Below are positions 1-5,814 of a DNA stretch of 8,213 bases, piece by piece. Position numbers and translations under genes: made by a program. This DNA comes from Actinomycetes bacterium (GTDB taxonomy: Bacteria; Actinomycetota; Acidimicrobiia; Acidimicrobiales; Palsa-688), in the NCBI GenBank assembly GCA_021827225.1, contig JAKAXG010000165.1, forward strand, positions 1 through 8,213, in the 5' to 3' direction. Positions within the stretch are counted from its first letter, which is position 1. The number at the start of each line of letters is the position of its first letter. Below the pieces are notes generated by a model. The model ran no database searches. It saw nothing but the letters and a program-made list of their open reading frames with translations, and was not told the origin of the DNA.

Positions 1-113
1 TCCTGATCCTGGGGGCGGTGGCCACCACCGCGGCGGCCATGAGCCTGGGCCTGGCCCGCAGGCTGTTCACCCCCGACCACCGGCTGGTCCGCCTGGAGCG
101 CCGGGCCGCCTGA
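1..113 (+). CDS. C-terminal end of an unidentified, probably membrane-associated protein (partial)
   Basis: An open frame enters from the left edge (first whole codon at position 3) and stops with TGA at 111-113. The visible 36 residues begin with a small, hydrophobic stretch rich in Ala, Leu and Gly (about 18 residues, LILGAVATTAAAMSLGLA) followed by a basic, Arg-rich tail ending RLERRAA. A last transmembrane helix followed by a short positive cytoplasmic tail is how many ABC-2 permeases and other inner membrane proteins end, so this may be a further transporter component preceding the ABC operon, but the fragment is too short to name a family. It is on the same strand as the ABC genes, separated by 92 bases that contain a hairpin, so co-transcription is uncertain. 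Confidence 0.55.
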   Translation, partial: LILGAVATTAAAMSLGLARRLFTPDHRLVRLERRAA

Positions 114-131
114 CCGCCTGACCGCCGCCCC

Positions 132-160
132 GTCCCGCCCTGTCGCGTCCCGGGCGGGAC
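132..160 (+). terminator. GC-rich hairpin between the partial gene and the ABC operon
   Basis: A perfect 9-bp inverted repeat, GTCCCGCCC at 132-140 and GGGCGGGAC at 152-160, is separated by an 11-base loop. It starts 18 bases after the stop codon of the upstream gene and ends 46 bases before the GTG start of the ATPase. There is no T-run after it, so it is not a classical intrinsic terminator, although U-less hairpins at gene ends are common in high-GC actinobacteria. It could instead be a structured leader or operator for the ABC operon. Confidence 0.4.
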
Positions 161-190
161 CTTCGGCCCTTGGGTCGGCCGGCCGGCCAC

Positions 191-196
191 GGGAGG
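191..196 (+). promoter_or_regulatory. Ribosome binding site that decides the ATPase start
   Basis: GGGAGG at 191-196 lies 9 bases before GTG at 206, a good Shine-Dalgarno distance. It directly abuts the in-frame ATG at 197, which would leave no spacer, and it lies downstream of the in-frame TTG at 170. GTG at 206 is therefore the preferred start. Confidence 0.6.
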
Positions 197-205
197 ATGA
201 TCGCC

Positions 206-1195
206 GTGGGTACCAACGCGGCGGCCGCCTCCGAGGCGGTGGGGGCCGCTACCCGAACTCCAGCGCCGCTGCTCAGCTGCCAGGGCCTGGTCAAGGCGTT
301 CGGGTCGCGCCCGGCGGTCGACGGGATCAGCTTCGCCGTGGCCCCCGGCGAGGTGTACGGCCTGCTCGGGCCGAACGGGGCCGGCAAGACCACCACCATC
401 AAGATGGTCTGCGGGCTGCTCGACCCCGACGCCGGGACGGTGTCCATCGAGGGCCGCCCGGTCGGCGGCGACCTGGCCGTCAAGGGCCGGGTCGGCTACG
501 TGCCCCAGGAGATCGCCCTCTACCCCGACCTGACCGCCCGGGAGAACCTGTCGTTCCTGGGGCGCCTCTACCGGCTGAGAGGATCGGGGCTGGCCCGGCG
601 GGTGGATCAGGCACTGCAGCTGACAGATCTGGTGGAGCGGGGGGACGACCGGGTCGACTCTTTTTCCGGGGGGATGAAGCGGCGGCTGAACATCGCCGCC
701 GGGCTCATCCACCAGCCGGCCCTGCTGGTGCTCGACGAGCCCACCGTCGGCGTGGACCCCCAGAGCCGCCACTCGATCCTCGAACGGGTCAAGGAGTTCG
801 CCCGCTCCGGGATGAGCATCCTCTACACCACCCACTACATGGAGGAGGCGGAGAGGGTGTGCGACCGGGTCGGCATCATCGACCGGGGCCGGCTGATCGC
901 CGAGGGCACCAGCCGGGAGCTGGTGTCCCAGCTGGGGGAGAGGGACCGCATCGACCTGGTGGCCGCCGGGAACGCCGACCGGCTGGCCGCCGCCTGCCGG
1001 GCGGTGGCCGGGGTGGAGGACGCGGCGGCGGCCGACGACCGGGTGCACCTGGTGGCCACCGACGGCAGGCGGGTGCTGCCGTCGGTGCTGGAGGCGGCGG
1101 AGGCCGCCGGGGTGGCGGTCAACAGCGTGGAGGTGGCCGAGGCCGACCTGGAAGCGGTGTTCCTCCACCTCACCGGCACCGCCCTGCGGGAGTGA
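206..1195 (+). CDS. ABC-2 type exporter, ATP-binding subunit (DrrA-like)
   Basis: This is the cytoplasmic ATPase that powers the two permeases encoded immediately downstream. With GTG at 206 it is 329 residues. All ABC motifs are intact and in order: Walker A GPNGAGKT at about residues 55-62, Q-loop VPQE near 100-102, signature FSGGM at 153-157, Walker B LLVLDEP at about 173-179, D-loop GVDP at 182-185 and switch His210 in TTHYMEEAE. The last 80 or so residues form the small C-terminal domain usual in DrrA/NodI/CcmA-like exporters, ending in the typical pattern ADLEAVFLHLTG. The protein has about 25 extra N-terminal residues rich in Ala and Thr before the first strand. Its stop is 4 bases from the GTG of the first permease, so the genes form one operon. 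The family assignment is firm. The substrate is not visible; multidrug, antibiotic or lipid export would be typical. Confidence 0.93.
   Translation: MGTNAAAASEAVGAATRTPAPLLSCQGLVKAFGSRPAVDGISFAVAPGEVYGLLGPNGAGKTTTIKMVCGLLDPDAGTVSIEGRPVGGDLAVKGRVGYVPQEIALYPDLTARENLSFLGRLYRLRGSGLARRVDQALQLTDLVERGDDRVDSFSGGMKRRLNIAAGLIHQPALLVLDEPTVGVDPQSRHSILERVKEFARSGMSILYTTHYMEEAERVCDRVGIIDRGRLIAEGTSRELVSQLGERDRIDLVAAGNADRLAAACRAVAGVEDAAAADDRVHLVATDGRRVLPSVLEAAEAAGVAVNSVEVAEADLEAVFLHLTGTALRE
1188..1192 (+). promoter_or_regulatory. Ribosome binding site of the first permease, inside the ATPase gene
   Basis: GGGAG at 1188-1192 overlaps the last codons of the ATPase gene and is 7 bases before GTG at 1200. It supports GTG as the permease start and implies translational coupling to the ATPase. 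Confidence 0.5.
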
Positions 1196-1199
1196 CCCG

Positions 1200-2360
1200 G
1201 TGCCGCCCTATCTGGTCATAGCCGCCAAGGACCTGCGCCAGCGGCTGCGGGACCGCTCCGCCGTGGTGGTCGGCCTGGTCGCCCCGCTGGTCATCGCCGC
1301 GGTCATGAGCCTGGCCTTCGCCGGGGCGGAGAACTTCCACTACCGCCTGGGCCTGGTCGACGCCGACCGCGGCCCCCTGGGTGCCGCCATCACCCGCACC
1401 CTCACGTCCCCCGGCCTGCGCTCGGTGCTCACCGTCCGGGCCGAACCGAGCGCCGACGCCGCCGGGTCGGCCATCCGCAAGCGGTCCATCCAGGCCGCGC
1501 TGGTGGTCCCGGCCGGCTTCTCCGCCGCCGCCACCGGCGCCCACCCCCTGGACCTGCAGGTGCTGACCAGCGTCAACAACGCCCTGGCCGGCAGCATCAC
1601 CTCCTCCATCGCCTCGTCGTTCGTGGCCCAGCTGAACGCCGACCGCCTGTCGGTGGCCACCGCGGTGGCCGCCGGGGCGCCCGCCTCCGGGCTGGCCGCC
1701 GCCGCGTCCGCGCTGTCCATCCCGGAGCGCCTCGTCGACCGGCCGCTCGGCGCCCAGCCCATCAAGGCCGTCAGCTACTACAGCCCGGCCATGGCCATCT
1801 TCTTCCTGCTGTTCCTCATCAGCTTCAGCTCCCGCAGCTTCTTCGTGGACCGCGCCCAGGGGATGATCGAGCGGATGCGGGCGGCGCCGGTCCGGCCGCT
1901 CGACATCCTGGCCGGCAAGGCCATCTCGGTGTTCGTGTTCGGGGTGGCCAGCATGGCCATCGTGGCCGGCGTGACCACCGCCGCCTTCGGCGCCTACTGG
2001 GGCAGCCCCCTGGCGGTGGCCGCGGTGTGCACCGCCATGATCGTGGCCGTGGTGTGCCTGACCGCGCTGGTCATCGCCCTGGCCCGCACCCAGCGCCAGG
2101 CCGAGGGCATCTCCTCGGCGGTGGTGTTCGCCCTGGCCCTCCTCGGCGGCAACTTCGTCTTCGTCTCGGCGTCGCCCGACATCATGCGGCGGCTGTCGCT
2201 TCTCACCCCCAACGGCTGGGCGCTGCGGGCCTTCACCGACCTGTCCACCACCGGGGGCGGGGTGGGGGCGGTGGTGGTGCCGGTGCTGGCCATCCTGGGG
2301 TTCAGCGCGGTGGTCGGCACGGCCGCTGCCCTGCTCGGTCGGCGGGCGGTGGCGGCGTGA
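1200..2360 (+). CDS. ABC-2 type transporter permease, first subunit
   Basis: This is a 386-residue integral membrane protein of the ABC-2 permease family (long form, with an extracytoplasmic domain between TM1 and TM2). Hydrophobic segments lie at about 20-41, 195-212, 238-262, 270-294, 304-324 and 354-380, which gives the family's usual six helices. Residues 42-190 are a mostly polar region expected outside the membrane. Between TM2 and TM3 the cytoplasmic coupling stretch reads GMIERMRAAPVRPLDILAGK, and LLTPNGWALRAF near 334-345 is the conserved Pro/Trp patch before the last helix. The start is GTG at 1200, supported by GGGAG 7 bases upstream. The gene follows the ATPase by 4 bases and overlaps the next permease by 4 bases. 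It probably forms a heterodimeric channel with that paralogue. Direction of transport (export) is inferred from the family. Confidence 0.9.
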   Translation: MPPYLVIAAKDLRQRLRDRSAVVVGLVAPLVIAAVMSLAFAGAENFHYRLGLVDADRGPLGAAITRTLTSPGLRSVLTVRAEPSADAAGSAIRKRSIQAALVVPAGFSAAATGAHPLDLQVLTSVNNALAGSITSSIASSFVAQLNADRLSVATAVAAGAPASGLAAAASALSIPERLVDRPLGAQPIKAVSYYSPAMAIFFLLFLISFSSRSFFVDRAQGMIERMRAAPVRPLDILAGKAISVFVFGVASMAIVAGVTTAAFGAYWGSPLAVAAVCTAMIVAVVCLTALVIALARTQRQAEGISSAVVFALALLGGNFVFVSASPDIMRRLSLLTPNGWALRAFTDLSTTGGGVGAVVVPVLAILGFSAVVGTAAALLGRRAVAA

Positions 2361-3514
2361 CCGTCATGGCCATAGCCGGCACGGCGCTCCGCCGGATCGG
2401 GCGCGACCGCACCGCCCTGTTCTTCATGGTGGTGCTGCCGGTCCTGGTGATCCTCATCATCGGCGCCACCGTGCGGGGGTTCTCCACCGTCCGGGTCGGG
2501 CTGGTGGACCTGGGCTCGGGCCGGTCCGGCTCGGCGCTGGCCGCCGCCCTGTCGTCGGCGCCGGAGCTGCGGATGCGCCACTACGGGTCGGTGGCGGTGG
2601 CCAAGAAGGCGGTGGCCCGGGGGGAGGTCAGCACCGCCGTCATCCTCCCGGCCGGCATGGACGCCCAGCTGCGGGCCGGCCGGGCGGTGGACGTGGAGAT
2701 CCTGGCCGAGCCGGCCAACAGCAACCAGCAGGCGGCCGCCGCGGCCGTCGCCTCGGTCGTCGGCGCCCAGGGCGCCGTGGTCCAGGCCGCCCAGTTCGCC
2801 ACCGGCCTCGGCCACGGCGGTTTCGACCAGAACCTGGCCCTGGCCGGCCGGCTGCGACCGCAGGTCGTGCAGGTCCGAGCGGCGACGCGGCAGGTTGAAT
2901 CCCGGTCCGACACCCTCCCCGAGGGCTTCAGCTACTCGGCCCCCACCATGCTGGTGACCTTCGTGTTCATCAACGCCCTGGCCGGCGGCGCCTCCATCAT
3001 CGAGACCCGCCGCCTCGGCATGTACGAGCGGATGGAGGCGGCCCCGGTCAAGACGTCGATGATCATCGCCGGGGAGGCGCTGGGCTACCTGGCCATCGCC
3101 GTGGTGCAGTCCGCCATCATCGTGGCCATCGGGGCGGCGGTGTTCGGGGTGTCGTGGGGGAGCTGGCCGGCGGCGGTGGCCCTGGTGGTCGTGTGGGCCC
3201 TGGTCGGGGCCGGGGCGGGGATGCTCTCGGGCACCCTGTTCCGCACCCCCGAGCAGGCCACGGCCATGGGCCCGGCTCTCGGCATCGCCCTGGCCATGCT
3301 GGGCGGCTGCATGTGGCCGTTGTCCATCGTCAGCCCGGTCATGCGTACCGTCGGCCACGCCGCCCCCCACGCCTGGGCGGTCGACGCGTGGACGTCCGTG
3401 CTGTCGCGGGGCGCCACCCTGGCGACCATCTCCCCGCAGATCGGGGTGCTGGCCGGCTTCGCCGGCGCCTTCCTCGCCCTGGCGACGTGGCGGCTGCGGC
3501 GGGCCCTCCGCTGA
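2357..3514 (+). CDS. ABC-2 type transporter permease, second subunit
   Basis: This 385-residue integral membrane protein is paralogous to the product of the preceding gene and almost the same length. It has TM1 at about 20-38, a periplasm-like polar domain from 40 to 190, and further hydrophobic segments at about 193-212, 236-262, 270-292, 302-322 and 360-378. The coupling stretch GMYERMEAAPVKTSMIIAGE at 221-240 matches the GMxERMxAAPV pattern of the first subunit, and PHAWAVDAW near 337-345 is the equivalent Pro/Trp patch. The chosen GTG start (2357) overlaps the upstream TGA in a GTGA arrangement typical of translational coupling. An in-frame ATG three codons later (2366) is the only close alternative, and neither has a strong ribosome binding site. 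The open frame extends further upstream only because of high GC. It is the last gene of the exporter operon and converges on the sulfur operon. Confidence 0.9.
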   Translation: MTVMAIAGTALRRIGRDRTALFFMVVLPVLVILIIGATVRGFSTVRVGLVDLGSGRSGSALAAALSSAPELRMRHYGSVAVAKKAVARGEVSTAVILPAGMDAQLRAGRAVDVEILAEPANSNQQAAAAAVASVVGAQGAVVQAAQFATGLGHGGFDQNLALAGRLRPQVVQVRAATRQVESRSDTLPEGFSYSAPTMLVTFVFINALAGGASIIETRRLGMYERMEAAPVKTSMIIAGEALGYLAIAVVQSAIIVAIGAAVFGVSWGSWPAAVALVVVWALVGAGAGMLSGTLFRTPEQATAMGPALGIALAMLGGCMWPLSIVSPVMRTVGHAAPHAWAVDAWTSVLSRGATLATISPQIGVLAGFAGAFLALATWRLRRALR

Positions 3515-3517
3515 AGA

Positions 3518-3530
3518 GCCGGGACCCGGC
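3518..3530. terminator. Short inverted repeat between convergent operons
   Basis: Only 25 bases separate the stop codons of the second permease and the DsrE2-like gene. They contain GCCGG-GAC-CCGGC, a 5-bp stem on a 3-base loop, followed by another small GC palindrome. It could act in both directions but has no T-run and is weak. Confidence 0.25.
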
Positions 3531-3539
3531 GGCCGGTGT

Positions 3540-4007
3540 TCAGGTGAAGATGATCTGCCCGCCGGCGGCCAGCTCGTAGAACTCCCCGACGGTGATGATG
3601 CCGGCGACCTGGGGGATGAAGTCGTCCTTGTCCATGGCGAACAGGTCCACCGACGCCTGGCAGGCGTACAGGCCGGCGCCGGTGTCGGCGATCATCTCCA
3701 CGAACTCGGGGATCGGGGGGATGTCCAGCCGCTCCATCTTGCGCTCCAGGTAGTGCGTCATCACCGACGACATGCCGGGCAGGCCGCCGAGCAGGGTGGC
3801 CACGTGCAATCCGGGATTGCCCACGGTGGCGACCTTGACGTGCTCGTAGCGGGCCTTGTGGATGGCGTCGAGACCGAAGAAGGTGAAGAACAGGTTGGCC
3901 TCCATGCCCTCCGCCCGCGCCCCGTTGGCCATGATCAACCCCGGGTAGACGCCCTCCAGAGACCCCTTGGAGATGATGATCGACACCTTCTCGATGCGCT
4001 CCGGCAT
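3540..4007 (-). CDS. DsrE/DsrF-like family protein, DsrE2 type
   Basis: This 155-residue small cytoplasmic protein is of the DsrE/DsrF superfamily, closest by eye to the DsrE2 branch often annotated as a peroxiredoxin-family or DsrE/DsrF/DrsH-like protein. The N-terminus KVSIIISKGSLEGVYPGLIM is the first strand and helix. The stretch near 61-85 (GNPG, LLGGLPGM) and the motif LYACQASVDLF at 113-123 carry the family pattern. Cys116 is the only cysteine and the expected persulfide-carrying residue. The ATG start is well supported by AGGAGG at 4017-4022, 9 bases away. It lies 33 bases after the TusE/DsrC-like gene and is last in the sulfur operon. In known sulfur oxidisers DsrE2 proteins occur with TusA and DsrC-like carriers and act in sulfane sulfur transfer. 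That role is inferred here from family and neighbourhood. Confidence 0.85.
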   Translation of the reverse strand: MPERIEKVSIIISKGSLEGVYPGLIMANGARAEGMEANLFFTFFGLDAIHKARYEHVKVATVGNPGLHVATLLGGLPGMSSVMTHYLERKMERLDIPPIPEFVEMIADTGAGLYACQASVDLFAMDKDDFIPQVAGIITVGEFYELAAGGQIIFT

Positions 4008-4016
4008 GGTTCGGAT

Positions 4017-4022
4017 CCTCCT
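4017..4022 (-). promoter_or_regulatory. Strong ribosome binding site of the DsrE2-like gene
   Basis: AGGAGG on the minus strand lies 9 bases before the ATG at 4007, in the 33-base gap after the TusE/DsrC-like gene. It is a near-consensus Shine-Dalgarno sequence and suggests the last gene is translated strongly and independently of coupling. Confidence 0.75.
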
Positions 4023-4040
4023 GGCGTTCGATGGGAAAAG

Positions 4041-4358
4041 TCAGATGCAGCCGTGGGGTTTGGGTATCCCGGCGATGCGGGCGGCGACCTTGGCCGGCCC
4101 CTTGGGGAACAGCTGGTAGAGCTCCTTGATGCTCACGCCCGAGGTGCGGCCGAGGACCCTGACCGTGGGGCCGGTCCCTTTGTCCTCGTACTCGTGGCGC
4201 ATGAACTTGACGACCTGCCAGTGCCGGTCGGTCAGCTCGGTGATGCCCTCCTCGGCGGCGATGGCCGGGGCCATCGACTCCCGCCACTGCTCCGGGTCGG
4301 TGAAGAATCCCTGCTCGTCCACCTCGACGGTCGTGCCGTCATAGGTCCGCGTGGGCAA
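4041..4358 (-). CDS. TusE/DsrC/DsvC-family sulfur relay protein, single-cysteine form
   Basis: This 105-residue protein belongs to the DsrC/TusE family, small soluble carriers whose flexible C-terminal arm holds a persulfide. Family hallmarks are VDEQGFFTDPEQW near 13-25, LTDRHWQVVKFMR at 42-54, LYQLFPKGPAK at 80-90 and the C-terminus GIPKPHGCI. Cys104 is the conserved penultimate cysteine. The second redox cysteine of true DsrC, eleven residues earlier, is Ala93 here, so the protein cannot form the DsrC intramolecular trisulfide and resembles TusE or other DsrC-like carriers. The loop before LYQLF is shorter than in E. coli TusE. The start is TTG at 4358, supported by AAAGGAG at 4365-4371. 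It overlaps the end of the FAD gene by 20 bases. It probably takes sulfur from the flavoprotein or hands it to the DsrE2 protein; a role in tRNA thiolation as for TusE is the alternative. Confidence 0.9.
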   Translation of the reverse strand: MPTRTYDGTTVEVDEQGFFTDPEQWRESMAPAIAAEEGITELTDRHWQVVKFMRHEYEDKGTGPTVRVLGRTSGVSIKELYQLFPKGPAKVAARIAGIPKPHGCI

Positions 4359-5613
4359 CGTCGGCTCCTTTCCGTAGGACCCCCAGCTTCTTGCCGGCCT
4401 TCGGCATGGCCGCGCTCAGCCCCGGGATGTCCCGGCCCGGGAGCAGCACGTTCCAGTAGATCGGTTCGAACAGCCGCTTGCCGATGTGGTTGAGGCGGGA
4501 CTCCCGCAGCAGCGGCAGGCCCACCTGGCCGGGGTAGCGGCCGGGCACCGGCTCGATGTCGTAGTTGAAGTCGATGAGCAGGGCCTTGCCGCCCCCGCTC
4601 TCGATGAAGCAGTTGGTGTGGCCGTCGAAGGAGGCGTCGAGGACCTCGCCGGCCAGGTAGCGCGCCACGTTGCGGGCCAGCACCTCCCCTTCGAAGTGGG
4701 CCACCGACCCGGCCTTGGACACCGGCAGGTCGGCGGCGTCACCGATGGCGAACACGTTGGGCCGGGCCTTCGACTGCAGCGTGGCCGGGTCGACCGGCAC
4801 GAACCCCAGCTCGCTGCCCAGCCCGGGCGAGCGTTCCACGTAGGCGGCGCCGGCGTGCAGGGGCACCACCACCGCCAGGTCGAACGGCACCTCCCGGCCG
4901 TCGTAGGAGACCAGCCGGCCGCTCTGGCCGTCGACCTGGCCGGTGTTGAACTCGGCCACCACCTCGATGCCCCGGCCCCGCAGCAGCCCCGACAGCTCGC
5001 GGTTGCACACCTCGCGGGTGAACACCCCGTCCATGGGGGTGGCGTAGACCAGCTGCACCCGATCGCGCAGGCCCCGCCGGCGGAGGTACCAGTCGGCCAG
5101 GAAGGTGAACTCCACCGGCGCCACCGGGCACTTGACCGGGTTGTCCACCACGTTGACCACCAGCCGGCCCCCGGCGAAGCCGGCCAGCGCCCCGGCCAGG
5201 GCGGCGGCCCCGTCGAGGGTGTAGAAGGTGTGGACGGTGTCCTTCCAGCCGGGGCCGGTCAGCCCCTCGGTCTCCTCCGGGCGCAGGGACGCCCCGCTGG
5301 CCACGATCGCCACGTCGTAGCCCAGCCGGGACCCGTCGCTGAGCACCACCTCGTCGGCCTCCAGGTCGACCCGGTCCACGGAGGCCTGGCGGAACTCCAC
5401 CCCACCGTCGATATACCGGGAGCGGGGACGCACCAGCCGGGCCGGCCGGGCCAGGCCGAACGGCACGAAGAGCAGACCCGGCTGGTAGACGTGGCGGTCG
5501 TCGCGATCGACCACGACGATCTCGGCCTCGGTGGCCGGCAGCAGCCGGCGCAGGCGGTTGGCGGTCAGCGTCCCGCCGGTGCCGCCGCCCAGGATCACCA
5601 CTCGCTTCACCAT
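4339..5613 (-). CDS. Sulfide:quinone oxidoreductase-like FAD-dependent oxidoreductase
   Basis: This 424-residue two-dinucleotide-fold flavoprotein is of the SQR / flavocytochrome c sulfide dehydrogenase group. The N-terminus VVILGGGTGGTLTANRL (residues 5-21) is the FAD-binding Rossmann motif with the acidic VVVD end at 33-36. VAIVASGASLRP near 101-112 is the second FAD-contact segment, and NVFAIGDAADLP (286-297) is the C-terminal FAD motif. Cysteines are Cys162 in NPVKCPVAP, Cys203 in FTREVCN and Cys335 in GHTNCFIE. Cys162 and Cys335, 173 residues apart, correspond in context to the active disulfide pair of SQR. The region 375-390 with aromatic and basic residues may bind the membrane surface. 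The ATG at 5613 is chosen because it directly precedes the first strand; an open extension to 5727 is rejected. It is first in an operon with sulfur carriers, which supports sulfide oxidation with electrons to quinone. Substrate and acceptor are inferred. Confidence 0.85.
   Translation of the reverse strand: MVKRVVILGGGTGGTLTANRLRRLLPATEAEIVVVDRDDRHVYQPGLLFVPFGLARPARLVRPRSRYIDGGVEFRQASVDRVDLEADEVVLSDGSRLGYDVAIVASGASLRPEETEGLTGPGWKDTVHTFYTLDGAAALAGALAGFAGGRLVVNVVDNPVKCPVAPVEFTFLADWYLRRRGLRDRVQLVYATPMDGVFTREVCNRELSGLLRGRGIEVVAEFNTGQVDGQSGRLVSYDGREVPFDLAVVVPLHAGAAYVERSPGLGSELGFVPVDPATLQSKARPNVFAIGDAADLPVSKAGSVAHFEGEVLARNVARYLAGEVLDASFDGHTNCFIESGGGKALLIDFNYDIEPVPGRYPGQVGLPLLRESRLNHIGKRLFEPIYWNVLLPGRDIPGLSAAMPKAGKKLGVLRKGADVAHADL
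4365..4371 (-). promoter_or_regulatory. Ribosome binding site that supports a TTG start
   Basis: AAAGGAG on the minus strand lies 6 bases before TTG at 4358 and inside the last codons of the FAD-oxidoreductase gene. No ATG or GTG precedes the conserved N-terminal region closely, so this site fixes the unusual start of the TusE/DsrC-like gene. Confidence 0.7.
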
Positions 5614-5673
5614 GGCTTCGAGGGTGGTCCCCCGCCGGTAGGTTTCCCAGGGCCGTAGGTCACGCCCGGCCCG

Positions 5674-5707
5674 CCCGCTGCGCTTCGGGTCCCGCTGCGC
5701 TTCGGGT
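5674..5707. repeat. Perfect 17-bp tandem repeat upstream of the sulfur operon
   Basis: CCCGCTGCGCTTCGGGT occurs twice head to tail, at 5674-5690 and 5691-5707, without a mismatch. Each unit begins CCCG and ends CGGG plus T, so each is itself a small imperfect inverted repeat. The pair lies 61-94 bases upstream of the ATG of the FAD-oxidoreductase gene, in a non-coding gap. This is where a paired operator for a regulator of the operon would be expected. No convincing -35/-10 pair was found around it. Replication slippage in GC-rich DNA is the other explanation. Confidence 0.75.
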
Positions 5708-5783
5708 CCGAGGTAGCAGCCGGCCACCCGATGCGCCGATGACCGTCACCTCCGAAGCCGACGCTCCTGTGTCCGGGACCCGC

Positions 5784-5814
5784 CGCCGGCCGGTTCTGGC
5801 CACGCCGGCCGGCG
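5784..5814 (-). terminator. Strong GC hairpin at the end of the patatin-like gene
   Basis: CGCCGGCCGG at 5784-5793 and CCGGCCGGCG at 5805-5814 form a perfect 10-bp stem with an 11-base loop. It begins immediately after the stop codon of the minus-strand lipase gene (5815-5817) and precedes the sulfur operon. There is no T-run, as is common for actinobacterial terminators. The position and stem strength make transcription termination the likely role. Confidence 0.55.

Noticed and set aside
2027..2356. N-terminal extension of the second permease
   Set aside because: The added 110 residues are His/Gly/Arg-rich, lie entirely within the first permease gene, and precede the natural N-terminus and TM1; GTG at 2357 fits better.
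1994..3370. Minus-strand open frame of 458 codons across the two permeases
   Set aside because: It runs across both permease genes and is Gly/His/Arg-rich; the hydrophobic helices on the plus strand are the real signal.
4486..5658. Long plus-strand open frame of 390 codons opposite the FAD-oxidoreductase gene
   Set aside because: Its translation is His, Val, Gly and Gln-rich low-complexity sequence with no recognisable motif; it mirrors the GC-biased codons of the minus-strand gene, whose FAD motifs are unambiguous.
5614..5700. Sigma-70-like promoter for the sulfur operon (GTGACC and TACCGG 17 bases apart on the minus strand)
   Set aside because: Both boxes match the consensus too poorly to distinguish from chance in GC-rich DNA.
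5674..5707. CRISPR array
   Set aside because: There are only two copies, directly abutting, with no spacers between them and no cas genes in the window.
5614..5727. Extension of the FAD-oxidoreductase to a GTG at 5727
   Set aside because: The 38 extra residues are Arg/Gly-rich, cover the 17-bp repeat and precede the Rossmann strand that normally starts these proteins.
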